This document shows, one piece after another, positions 51,509 through 59,698 of a stretch of 64,000 bases of DNA. Source of the DNA: Streptomyces sp. S.PB5. Lineage in GTDB: Bacteria; Actinomycetota; Actinomycetes; Streptomycetales; Streptomycetaceae. The stretch lies in the NCBI RefSeq assembly GCF_030403745.1, contig NZ_JAQMWP010000002.1, forward strand, positions 62,001 through 126,000, written 5' to 3'. The first letter of the stretch is position 1. Each line of letters starts with the position of its first letter. The translations under genes and the position numbers were made by a program. A model generated the notes under the pieces. It searched no databases. It saw nothing but the letters and a program-made list of their open reading frames with translations, and was not told the DNA's origin.

Positions 51509-53957
51509 CCGCCACCACCGACACCGTCTTCGGCAGCGACACCCCCGAACCGTCACGGCGCGGGTCGATCTCCGGCAGCTCCGCCGGCGTGCCGTTCTTC
51601 TGCGCCGCAAGGGCCGGTACCGGGCCCGCCCAGGCCAGCGACAGGCAGTCCTCGCCCTTCAGGAACCGCTGGCAGCGGACGCCACCGGTGGCGCGGCCCT
51701 TGCGCGGGTACTGGTCGAACGGGGTCAGCTTGGCCGTCGTCTGGACGGAGTCGTCGAGCGTGCCGCGCGAGCCCGCCACCGTGAAGACCACCGCATCCGC
51801 CGCCGGGTCCACCGCGGTGAAGGAGATGACCTTCGCGCCGTCCGTGAGCTTGATGCCCGCCATACCGCCCGCGGGACGGCCCTGCGGACGGACCTGCGAG
51901 GCCTGGTAGCGCAGCAGTTGCGCGTCGTCCGTGATGAAGACGAGGTCCTCCTCACCGGTGCGCAGCTCGACCGCGCCGACGATCCGGTCGCCGTCCTTGA
52001 GCGTGATGACCTCCAGCTCCTCCTTGTTGGACGGGTAGTCGGGCACCACACGCTTGACGACACCCTGTTCCGTGCCGAGCGCCAGGCCCGGCGAGGACTC
52101 GTCGAGGGTGATCAGGCAGACCAGCGTCTCGCCGTCCTCCAGGGAGACGAACTCCGACACGGGCGCCCCTCCTGCGAGGTTGGGCGCCGAGACCGTGTCG
52201 GGGAGCTGCGGCAGGTCGATGACGTTGATCCGCAGCAGCCGGCCCGCCGACGTGACCGCGCCGATCTCACCGCGCGCGGTCGCCGGGACCGCCGAGACGA
52301 TCACGTCGTGCTTGACGCGCTTGCCGTCCGCGTCCTGCGGGAACGGCTCGCCGTTCGCCGTACGCGCCAGCAGCCCCGTCGAGGACAGCAGCACCCGGCA
52401 CGGGTCGTCCGCCACCTGCAGCGGAACGGCGGCCGTCGGGGCGACCGCGCCCGCCTCCAGCAGGACCGTACGCCGGTCGGTGCCGAACTTCTTGGCCACC
52501 GCGGCCAGTTCGGTGGAGACCAGCTTGCGCAGCTCGGTGTCCGAGTCGAGGATCCGGGTCAGCTCCTCGATCTCCGCGTTGAGCCGGTCCTTCTCGGACT
52601 CCAGCTCGATGCGGTCGTACTTGGTGAGACGGCGCAGCGGCGTGTCGAGGATGTACTGCGTCTGGATCTCGCTCAGCGAGAAGCGCTCCATGAGGCGCTG
52701 CTTGGCCTCGGCGGAGTTGTCGCTGGAGCGGATGAGGCGGATGACCTCGTCGATGTCGACGAGCGCCGTGAGCAGACCCTCCACCAGGTGCAGCCGGTCG
52801 CGGCGCTTGCCGCGGCGGAACTCGCTGCGGCGGCGCACGACCTCGAAGCGGTGGTCGAGATAGACCTCCAGGAGCTCCTTGAGGCCGAGCGTCAGCGGCT
52901 GGCCGTCCACCAGCGCGACGTTGTTGATGCCGAAGGACTCCTCCATCGGCGTCAGCTTGTAGAGCTGCTCCAGGACCGCCTCGGGCACGAAGCCGTTCTT
53001 GATCTCGATGACCAGGCGCAGGCCGTGCGCCCGGTCGGTGAGGTCCTTGACGTCGGCGATGCCCTGGATCTTCTTCGAGCCGACCAGGTCCTTGATCTTG
53101 GCGATGACCTTCTCCGGGCCGACCGTGAACGGCAGCTCGGTGATCACCAGGCCCTTGCGGCGGGCCGTCACGGTCTCCACCGACACCGTGGCGCGGATCT
53201 TGAAGGTGCCGCGGCCCGTCTCGTACGCGTCCCGGATGCCGGCCAGGCCCACGATCCGTCCGCCCGTGGGCAGGTCGGGGCCCGGGACGTACTTCATCAG
53301 GGTGTCCAGATCCGCGTTCGGGTGGCGGATCAGATGGCGGGCGGCCGCGATGACCTCGGAGAGGTTGTGCGGCGGCATGTTGGTGGCCATGCCGACCGCG
53401 ATGCCCGACGCGCCGTTGACCAGCAGGTTCGGGAACGCGGCGGGCAGTGCCACCGGCTCCTGCTCCTGGCCGTCGTAGTTGGGCGCGAAGTCGACCGTGT
53501 CCTCGTCGATCGACTCGGTCATCAGGCTCGTCGCCTCGGCCTGCCGGCACTCGGTGTACCGCATGGCGGCCGGCGGGTCGTCGTTGCCGAGCGAGCCGAA
53601 GTTGCCGTGGCCGTCGACCAGCGGCACGCGCATGGAGAAGGGCTGGGCCATGCGCACCAGGGCGTCGTAGATGGACGCGTCGCCGTGCGGGTGCAGCTTG
53701 CCCATGACCTCGCCGACGACGCGGGCGCACTTCACATAGCCGCGGTCGGGGCGCAGGCCCATCTCGTTCATCTGGTAGACGATGCGGCGGTGCACGGGCT
53801 TGAGGCCGTCGCGGGCGTCCGGCAGCGCACGGGAGTAGATGACCGAGTACGCGTACTCGAGGAAGGAGCCCTGCATCTCGTCGACGACGTCGATGTCGAG
53901 GATCTTCTCCTCGTACGAGTCGTCGGGCGGCGGGGTCTTCGTGCTTCGGCGGGCCAT
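51498..53957 (-). CDS. parC: Topoisomerase IV subunit A (ParC; GyrA-like)
   Basis: DNA breakage-reunion subunit working with ParE. The N-terminus has [26 protein letters not shown], the QRDR-type helix [19 protein letters not shown] and catalytic Tyr in AAMRYTECR near residue 131. The coiled-coil and beta-pinwheel C-terminus follow ([16 protein letters not shown] and later blades). No GyrA box (QRRGGKG-type) is seen in the pinwheel, supporting ParC over GyrA. 819 residues from ATG 53957, with GAGGAG upstream. parE is ~15 kb away on the other strand. Confidence 0.93.
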   Translation of the reverse strand: MARRSTKTPPPDDSYEEKILDIDVVDEMQGSFLEYAYSVIYSRALPDARDGLKPVHRRIVYQMNEMGLRPDRGYVKCARVVGEVMGKLHPHGDASIYDALVRMAQPFSMRVPLVDGHGNFGSLGNDDPPAAMRYTECRQAEATSLMTESIDEDTVDFAPNYDGQEQEPVALPAAFPNLLVNGASGIAVGMATNMPPHNLSEVIAAARHLIRHPNADLDTLMKYVPGPDLPTGGRIVGLAGIRDAYETGRGTFKIRATVSVETVTARRKGLVITELPFTVGPEKVIAKIKDLVGSKKIQGIADVKDLTDRAHGLRLVIEIKNGFVPEAVLEQLYKLTPMEESFGINNVALVDGQPLTLGLKELLEVYLDHRFEVVRRRSEFRRGKRRDRLHLVEGLLTALVDIDEVIRLIRSSDNSAEAKQRLMERFSLSEIQTQYILDTPLRRLTKYDRIELESEKDRLNAEIEELTRILDSDTELRKLVSTELAAVAKKFGTDRRTVLLEAGAVAPTAAVPLQVADDPCRVLLSSTGLLARTANGEPFPQDADGKRVKHDVIVSAVPATARGEIGAVTSAGRLLRINVIDLPQLPDTVSAPNLAGGAPVSEFVSLEDGETLVCLITLDESSPGLALGTEQGVVKRVVPDYPSNKEELEVITLKDGDRIVGAVELRTGEEDLVFITDDAQLLRYQASQVRPQGRPAGGMAGIKLTDGAKVISFTAVDPAADAVVFTVAGSRGTLDDSVQTTAKLTPFDQYPRKGRATGGVRCQRFLKGEDCLSLAWAGPVPALAAQKNGTPAELPEIDPRRDGSGVSLPKTVSVVAGPV

Positions 53958-54272
53958 CGCTGCCGGCTCCTCTTTTCTGGTCGCTCGCCTTCGGGTCGCG
54001 CCCCTTCGGCTCACTCTTGCTGAAGCGTGAACGAGATCTGACGCGGACCATTGTGGACCGCGGCACTGACAACGCGGACGACGACCCGACGTCAGCCGTC
54101 CCGCCGGGGGTTCACCCGTACGGCACGCGGCCCCCGCCCGCAGGCTACGGGATCTCGCTGTCGGCGTACGACCACCGGGAACTTCACCAGGCCTTCGCGC
54201 GCTTGCATACAGTGGCAGGACCGGCAGAAAAACGCGGTTCCGATCAACCGCACCGCGATCGAAGGGACGTAC
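53958..54272. other. Divergent promoter region, parC and M16 peptidase
   Basis: 315 bp without a gene. TACAGT (54208-54213) with TTCACC about 19 bp upstream is a weak candidate promoter for the peptidase operon. No strong palindrome or known operator was recognised. Confidence 0.4.
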
Positions 54273-55667
54273 ATGCCCATGGGTCACACGGCCACAGACC
54301 AGGCAGGCACCGGGGGCCTGACAGCAACGGAGCACCGCCTGGCCAACGGGCTGCGCGTGGTGCTCTCCGAGGACCACCTGACCCCGGTCGCGGCGGTGTG
54401 CCTCTGGTACGACGTCGGCTCGCGCCATGAGGTCAAGGGCCGTACCGGACTCGCCCACCTCTTCGAGCACCTGATGTTCCAGGGCTCCGGACAGGTCAAG
54501 GGCAACGGCCACTTCGAACTCGTCCAGGGCGCGGGCGGCTCGCTCAACGGCACCACCAGCTTCGAGCGCACCAACTACTTCGAGACCATGCCGGCCCACC
54601 AGCTGGAGCTCGCCCTCTGGCTGGAGGCCGACCGCATGGGCTCGCTGCTGGCCGCCCTCGACGACGAGTCGATGGAGAACCAGCGGGACGTCGTCAAGAA
54701 CGAACGCCGCCAGCGCTACGACAACGTCCCCTACGGCACCGCGTTCGAGAAGCTGACCGCACTCGCCTACCCGGAGGGCCACCCCTACCACCACACCCCG
54801 ATCGGCTCGATGGCCGACCTGGACGCGGCGACCCTGGAGGACGCGCGCGCGTTCTTCCGGACGTACTACGCGCCGAACAACGCGGTCCTGTCGGTCGTCG
54901 GCGACATCGACCCCGAGCAGACGCTCGCCTGGGTCGAGAAGTACTTCGGCTCCATCGCCTCCCACGACGGCAAGCCCGCCCCGCGCGACGGCTCGTTGCC
55001 CGACGTCATCGGCGAGCAGCTGCGCGAGGTCGTCGAGGAGGAGGTCCCCGCGCGCGCGTTGATGGCCGCCTACCGGCTTCCGCACGACGGCACGCGCGCG
55101 TGCGACGCGGTCGACCTGGCGCTCACCGTCCTCGGCGGCGGCGAGTCCTCCCGCCTCTACAACCGGCTGGTACGCCGGGACCGTACGGCCGTCGCGGCGG
55201 GCTTCGGTCTGCTGCGGCTGGCCGGGGCGCCCTCCCTGGGCTGGCTGGACGTGAAGACGTCCGGTGACGTCGAGGTGCCGGTCATCGAGGCCGCGATCGA
55301 CGAGGAGCTCGCCCGGTTCGCAGCGGAGGGCCCCACGGCCGAGGAAATGGAGCGCGCCCAGGCCCAGTTGGAGCGCGAGTGGCTGGACCGGCTCGGTACC
55401 GTCGCGGGCCGCGCCGACGAACTGTGCCGCTACGCCGTCCTGTTCGGCGACCCGCAGCTCGCCCTCACCGCCGTCAACCGCGTCCTGGAGGTCACCGCCG
55501 AGGAGGTCCAGGAGGTCGCCAAGGCCCGCCTGCGCCCCGACAACCGCGCGGTGCTCGTCTACGAACCCGTCGCGGGAGACAGCGCCGAGGACGCGGATCC
55601 CCCGGAGGACCCCGAGGCCGAAGCCACCGTCGAAGCCGGCGACAAGAACGAGGAGACGGCCAAGTGA
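54273..55667 (+). CDS. M16 family zinc metallopeptidase, catalytic subunit
   Basis: An insulinase/mitochondrial-processing-peptidase-like enzyme. The inverted zinc motif HLFEH (H62, E65, H66) is intact, with the distal Glu near 142 in ENQRDVVKNERRQRYDN. HPYHHTPIGSMADLDAATLEDARAFF and NNAVLSVVGDID match the family. 464 residues from ATG 54273 with AAGGGA upstream. No signal peptide is visible, so it acts in the cytoplasm or at the membrane. It overlaps the following M16 gene (GTGA), which lacks the zinc motif. Confidence 0.93.
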   Translation: MPMGHTATDQAGTGGLTATEHRLANGLRVVLSEDHLTPVAAVCLWYDVGSRHEVKGRTGLAHLFEHLMFQGSGQVKGNGHFELVQGAGGSLNGTTSFERTNYFETMPAHQLELALWLEADRMGSLLAALDDESMENQRDVVKNERRQRYDNVPYGTAFEKLTALAYPEGHPYHHTPIGSMADLDAATLEDARAFFRTYYAPNNAVLSVVGDIDPEQTLAWVEKYFGSIASHDGKPAPRDGSLPDVIGEQLREVVEEEVPARALMAAYRLPHDGTRACDAVDLALTVLGGGESSRLYNRLVRRDRTAVAAGFGLLRLAGAPSLGWLDVKTSGDVEVPVIEAAIDEELARFAAEGPTAEEMERAQAQLEREWLDRLGTVAGRADELCRYAVLFGDPQLALTAVNRVLEVTAEEVQEVAKARLRPDNRAVLVYEPVAGDSAEDADPPEDPEAEATVEAGDKNEETAK

Positions 55668-57052
55668 CCGAGCTCGCCACGATGGAATTCCACCCCCAGC
55701 CGCAGGCCGGCGAGGCCAAGCCCTGGGCCTTCCCGGCCCCCGAGCGCGGCACCCTCGACAACGGCCTGACCGTTCTGCGCTGCCACCGCCCCGGCCAGCA
55801 GGTCGTCGCGGTCGAGGTCCTCCTGTACGCGCCCCTGGACGCCGAACCGGCCGGCCTGGACGGCGTCGCCACGATCATGGCGCGCGCCTTCTCCGAGGGC
55901 ACCGACAAGCACACCGCCGAGGAGTTCGCCGCCGAGCTGGAACGGGCCGGCGCCACCCTCGACGCGCACGCCGACCACCCGGGCGTTCGCCTGAGCCTGG
56001 AGGTCCCTGCGTCCCGCCTGCCCAAGGCGCTCGGTCTGCTGGCCGACGCCCTCAGGGCGCCCGCGTTCGCGGACAGCGAGGTCGAGCGTCTTGTCACCAA
56101 CCGCCTCGACGAGATCCCGCACGAGCTGGCCAACCCCTCGCGCCGGGCCGCCAAGGAGCTCTCCAGGACCCTGTTCCCGGCGGACCTGCGCATCTCCCGC
56201 CCGCGCCAGGGCACCGAGGACACCGTCCGCAACATCGACTCCGCGGCCGTACGCGCCTTCTACGAGAAGCACGTCCGCCCCGCCACCGGCACCGTCGTGG
56301 TCGTCGGCGACCTCACCGGCATCGACCTCGACGAGCTGCTCGGCGACACCCTCGGCTCCTGGACCGGCTCCCCGGCCCAGCAGCGCCCGGTGGCACCGAT
56401 CACCGCCGACGACACCGGCCGCGTCGTCATCGTGGACCGCCCCGGCGCCGTCCAGACGCAGCTGCTGATCGGCCGGATCGGCGCCGACCGGCACGACCGC
56501 GTGTGGCCCGCGCAGGTGCTCGGCACGTACTGCCTCGGCGGCACCCTCACCTCCCGTCTGGACCGCGTCCTGCGCGAGGAGAAGGGCTACACCTACGGCG
56601 TCCGGGCGTTCGGCCAGGTCCTGCGCTCCACCCCCGAGGGCACCGGCGTCGCGATGCTCGCCATCAGCGGCTCCGTCGACACCCCGAACACCGGCCCCGC
56701 CCTGGACGACCTGTGGACGGTCCTGCGCACCCTCGCCGCGGAGGGGCTCACCGACGACGAGCGTGATGTCGCCGTGCAGAACCTCGTCGGCGTCGCCCCT
56801 CTGAAGTACGAGACGGCGGCGGCCGTCGCGAGCACGCTGGCCGACCAGGTCGAGCAGCACCTGCCCGACGACTACCAGGCCACGCTGTACCGGCAGCTCG
56901 CCGCGACCGGCACCGTGGAGGCCACCGCGGCGGCCGTCAACGCCTTCCCGGTGGACCGTCTGGTGACGATCCTGGTCGGCGACGCGGCGGCCATCAAGGA
57001 GCCCGTCGAGGCCCTCGGCATCGGTGAAGTGACCGTGGTGTCGGCCGAGTAG
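55664..57052 (+). CDS. M16 family peptidase-like subunit without zinc site
   Basis: 462 residues with the M16 fold (RGTLDNGLTVLRCHRPGQQVVAVEVLLYAPLDAEPAGLDGVATIMARAFSEGTDKHTAEEF). Where the active partner has HxxEH, this sequence has no such motif, so it is probably the noncatalytic subunit of a heterodimer, as in mitochondrial processing peptidase and several bacterial pairs. An Arg/Tyr-containing substrate-binding stretch is kept (EEKGYTYGVRAFGQ). The GTG start overlaps the upstream stop, supporting 1:1 translation. Confidence 0.92.
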   Translation: MTELATMEFHPQPQAGEAKPWAFPAPERGTLDNGLTVLRCHRPGQQVVAVEVLLYAPLDAEPAGLDGVATIMARAFSEGTDKHTAEEFAAELERAGATLDAHADHPGVRLSLEVPASRLPKALGLLADALRAPAFADSEVERLVTNRLDEIPHELANPSRRAAKELSRTLFPADLRISRPRQGTEDTVRNIDSAAVRAFYEKHVRPATGTVVVVGDLTGIDLDELLGDTLGSWTGSPAQQRPVAPITADDTGRVVIVDRPGAVQTQLLIGRIGADRHDRVWPAQVLGTYCLGGTLTSRLDRVLREEKGYTYGVRAFGQVLRSTPEGTGVAMLAISGSVDTPNTGPALDDLWTVLRTLAAEGLTDDERDVAVQNLVGVAPLKYETAAAVASTLADQVEQHLPDDYQATLYRQLAATGTVEATAAAVNAFPVDRLVTILVGDAAAIKEPVEALGIGEVTVVSAE

Positions 57053-57068
57053 GGCACGCGCGCGTGGA

Positions 57069-57102
57069 GGGGCCCTGGTGACTGAAGCGTCACCAGGGCC
57101 CC
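57069..57102 (+). terminator. Terminator of the M16 operon
   Basis: 14-bp perfect stem (57069-57082 with 57089-57102), 6-nt loop, followed by TTAATG, 16 bp after the stop. Confidence 0.92.
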
Positions 57103-57254
57103 TTAATGTCCGGTTAATGTCTGAATTGAAGGCTGGTTGCCTGTTTGCCCTGTGGGATGCGCTACAAACTGCCTCATCCGTTTGGGGATTGAAAGCGGCC
57201 CCGCTTAGCGTCGTCCGGGCTGTCCGTCAGGCACTGCGCCGCATCCGCGGCACC

Positions 57255-57412
57255 GGACAGTCATCGCCGAGTCCCCGTACGGCGCGAGCCAGGGGAGCCG
57301 GGGACCCATCCGTAGTCCCTGGGGTGAATCGGACGCCCGCGCGTGCCGCGAGGGGGTCCGTAGGAGACCTTCCTGCTCCGAACCCGTCAGCTAACCCGGT
57401 AGGCGAGAGGGA
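57255..57412 (+). ncRNA. ydaO/yuaA-type c-di-AMP riboswitch
   Basis: The leader of the M23 peptidase carries the conserved blocks of the c-di-AMP riboswitch in order: GGGGAGCCGGGGACCC (about 57,292-57,307), CCTGGGGTGAATCGG (about 57,317-57,331), and CCGAACCCGTCAGCTAACCC followed by GGTAGGCG (57,378-57,405). The ribosome-binding purines GGAAGGAAAGG follow directly. In actinomycetes this element commonly precedes cell-wall hydrolase genes and lowers expression when c-di-AMP is high. The boundaries given are approximate. Confidence 0.92.
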
Positions 57413-57432
57413 AGGAAAGGACCAGCCACTAC

Positions 57433-58197
57433 ATGGCGTTCACGCGCGCCACCGGGAAGCACCGTGCCCCGAGCCGGATGAAGCGCACCACCGCCCGTGC
57501 GGCGGGGGTCGCGGCCCTCACCACCACCGGCGTCATCGGCACCCTCGCCGCCCCGGCCCTCGCCGCGGAGCCCGCGGCCGAGCAGACCGGACTCATCCCG
57601 GTCGTCACCATGGGCGACGCGGTCGCCGCCCAGATCGACGCCCAGGCCGAGGCCCAGCAGCAGGCGGCCGTCGAGGCCGCCCAGCAGAAGGCCGAGGAGG
57701 AGGCGCGCAAGAAGGCCGCCGCCAAGGCCAAGAAGGAGCGCGAGGCCAAGGAGCGCGCCGCCCGCGCCGCCGCCGAGCGCAAGCGCCTCAACTCCTACGT
57801 CGCCCCGATCTCGGGCTCGTACATCTCCACCGGCTACAAGGCCGGCGGCGCTGTCTGGTCCTCCGGCAGCCACACCGGCGTCGACTTCCACGCGGCCAGC
57901 GGCACCTCCGTCCGCGCGGTCGGCTCCGGCACCGTCGTCGAGGCGGGCTGGGGCGGCTCGTACGGCAACAACATCGTGATCAAGATGAACGACGGCACGT
58001 ACACCCAGTACGGCCACCTGTCGTCCATCGGCGTCTCGGTCGGCCAGACCGTCACCCCGGGCCAGCAGATCGGCCTGTCGGGCGCGACCGGCAACGTCAC
58101 CGGCGCGCACCTGCACTTCGAGTGCCGGACGACCGCCGAGTACGGCTCGGACATCGACCCCGTCGCCTACCTGCGCTCGCATGGCGTGAACGTCTGA
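57433..58197 (+). CDS. Secreted M23 (LytM) family peptidoglycan peptidase
   Basis: The N-terminal signal sequence (RAAGVAALTTTGVIGTLAAPALA, cleaved after ALA) leads into a Gln/Ala/Glu/Lys-rich coiled coil (residues ~64-117). The M23 domain follows: the first zinc ligands are in SHTGVDF near 145-150, and the HLHF motif is near 225. 254 residues. It is expected to cut peptide cross-bridges or stems in the cell wall. ATG 57433 follows GGAAAGGA by ~12 bp. Expression is controlled by the c-di-AMP riboswitch upstream and ends at a strong terminator. Confidence 0.95.
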   Translation: MAFTRATGKHRAPSRMKRTTARAAGVAALTTTGVIGTLAAPALAAEPAAEQTGLIPVVTMGDAVAAQIDAQAEAQQQAAVEAAQQKAEEEARKKAAAKAKKEREAKERAARAAAERKRLNSYVAPISGSYISTGYKAGGAVWSSGSHTGVDFHAASGTSVRAVGSGTVVEAGWGGSYGNNIVIKMNDGTYTQYGHLSSIGVSVGQTVTPGQQIGLSGATGNVTGAHLHFECRTTAEYGSDIDPVAYLRSHGVNV

Positions 58198-58218
58198 CGA
58201 CGGACCGCAAGATCTCCT

Positions 58219-58247
58219 GAAACCCCGGCTCATCGAGCCGGGGTTTC
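58219..58247 (+). terminator. Terminator after the M23 gene
   Basis: 13-bp perfect stem (58219-58231 with 58235-58247) with loop ATC, followed by GCCGTTTT. Confidence 0.92.
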
Positions 58248-58384
58248 GCCGTTTTGGTCGCCCTGCTGTCCAAAAAATATCCATGGATTCCGGTCCGCCA
58301 TCGGAAATTCGCGCTCTTTGCAATAGAGTCACTGAACACACGTCAATCGTCGACGTTTCACGGGGATTAAAGCGGAGGTCGGTC

Positions 58385-59080
58385 ATGCGTATTCCGGCGC
58401 ACTCGGTATGCACCGCGATCAGGGACGACATCGTCGCCGGTGTCTACGAGCGCGGCAGCCGCCTCACCGAGGAACTCCTCGCCCGCCGCTACGGCGTCTC
58501 CCGTGTCCCCGTCCGGGAGGCCCTGCGCACCCTGGAGGCCGAGGGCTTCGTGGTGACGCGGCGGCACGCGGGCGCGTGCGTGGCCGAACCGACCGAGCAG
58601 GAGGCCGCCGACCTGCTGGAGATGCGGATGCTCCTGGAGCCCCTCGGTGCCTCCCGGGCCGCCCAGCGGCGCACGGAGGCCCATCTAAAGGTCCTGCGCG
58701 GGCTCGTCAGACTGGGCCAGGAGCGGGCCAGGAGGGGCAACAGCGAGGATCTGCGCTCCCTGGGCAGCTGGTTCCACGAGACGCTGGCCCAGGCCTCCGG
58801 CAGCCCCGCGCTGGCCTCCATGCTGACCCAGCTGCGCCACAAGATTGCCTGGATGTACGCGGTGGACGCGCCCGCCAACCCCGTCGAGTCCTGGGCGGAG
58901 CACGGCGCGATCGTGGACGCGGTGGCGCGCGGCGACGGCGAACGCGCGCGTGCCGTCACGGCTCTCCACACGGAGCGTTCCACCATCGCGCACCGGCTCC
59001 GATTCGCCGGCGCCGGAGATCGGCCGGAGCGTGTGAGGAACTCGCAACATCCCGTAAACATGCCGAGCCTGCGGCATTAA
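58385..59080 (+). CDS. GntR-family transcriptional regulator (FadR/FCD type)
   Basis: The winged HTH at residues 1-75 (IPAHSVCTAIRDDIVAGVYERGSRL, then EELLARRYGVSRVPVREALRTLEAEGFVVTRRHAGACV) precedes an FCD-like helical effector domain (DLLEMRMLLEPLGASRAAQ; LGSWFHETLAQASGSPALASML; VDAVARGDGERARAV). 231 residues from ATG 58385 with GCGGAGG upstream. A TAGAGT hexamer at 58324-58329 may be its -10. No target is apparent; the convergent neighbour is ptsH. Confidence 0.9.
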   Translation: MRIPAHSVCTAIRDDIVAGVYERGSRLTEELLARRYGVSRVPVREALRTLEAEGFVVTRRHAGACVAEPTEQEAADLLEMRMLLEPLGASRAAQRRTEAHLKVLRGLVRLGQERARRGNSEDLRSLGSWFHETLAQASGSPALASMLTQLRHKIAWMYAVDAPANPVESWAEHGAIVDAVARGDGERARAVTALHTERSTIAHRLRFAGAGDRPERVRNSQHPVNMPSLRH

Positions 59081-59151
59081 CACGGGAGCCGTATACAAAG
59101 AGAGAGTAATTCGCAGGGCATTATTTCTGCTGCCCGCGGACGGGAAAAGGA

Positions 59152-59184
59152 AAGGGCCCGCCCGATAAACTCGGACGAGCCCTT
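59152..59184 (-). terminator. Terminator of ptsH
   Basis: 14-bp stem (59152-59165 with 59171-59184). On the minus-strand RNA the two imperfect positions become G-U pairs, and a U-rich UUUCCUUUUCC follows. This orientation fits ptsH, whose stop is at 59218. Confidence 0.85.
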
Positions 59185-59217
59185 CAGTGGTGCCGTGATC
59201 CATCCGGATCCGGTAAA

Positions 59218-59499
59218 TCAGACGGTCTCGGGAAGCTCCTCGAGACCCTCGGAGACCAGCTTCGCCAGTCGGTCGAGGGCGGCGTCCGCGCCCTCGGCGT
59301 CGGAGGCGAGGACGATCTCCTCGCCACCCTGGGCGCCCAGGCCCAGAACCGCCAGCATGGAGGCCGCGTTGACGGGGTTGCCGTCGGCCTTGGCGATCGT
59401 CACGGGGATACCGGAGGCCGTGGTGGCCCGGACGAAGATGGAAGCGGGGCGGGCGTGAAGACCCTCGGCCCAGCCGACGTTGACGCGGCGCTCAGCCAT
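59218..59499 (-). CDS. ptsH: HPr phosphocarrier protein of the PTS
   Basis: Phosphocarrier between enzyme I and sugar-specific EIIA proteins. The active His15 is in GLHARPASIFV, and the regulatory-serine region reads NAASMLAVLGLGA (S47). 93 residues, complete. A dre-type DasR operator lies 25-40 bp upstream of ATG 59499, so control by N-acetylglucosamine status through DasR is expected. It stands apart from ptsI/crr, as in S. coelicolor. Confidence 0.96.
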   Translation of the reverse strand: MAERRVNVGWAEGLHARPASIFVRATTASGIPVTIAKADGNPVNAASMLAVLGLGAQGGEEIVLASDAEGADAALDRLAKLVSEGLEELPETV

Positions 59500-59523
59500 G
59501 TGATGCTGCCCTTCGGTGTTCAG

Positions 59524-59539
59524 GGTTGTCTAGACCAGT
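59524..59539 (-). promoter_or_regulatory. dre-type DasR operator upstream of ptsH
   Basis: GGTTGTCTAGACCAGT matches 13 of 16 positions of the dre consensus ACTGGTCTAGACCAGT, with the central GTCTAGAC palindrome intact. It is 24 bp from the ptsH start codon. Confidence 0.85.
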
Positions 59540-59698
59540 TTCCCACACGTGAAGTGTCTCCGGAGCGGTCCCTTGGTCCCGTCCGGGGTGAGTCGTCGGA
59601 CCGCGGCCTCGGTCCGACTTCCGTCCTCTTGAGATGGTCGTGCGTTCTCCACAGACTGCCTCGCGCCGTTGTCGTACGCGAGCCGTAATCTGGGGCCC

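Noticed and set aside
51264..54023. A 919-codon plus-strand frame over parC
   Set aside because: It is the complement of a clear parC gene, with typical shadow composition and no motifs.
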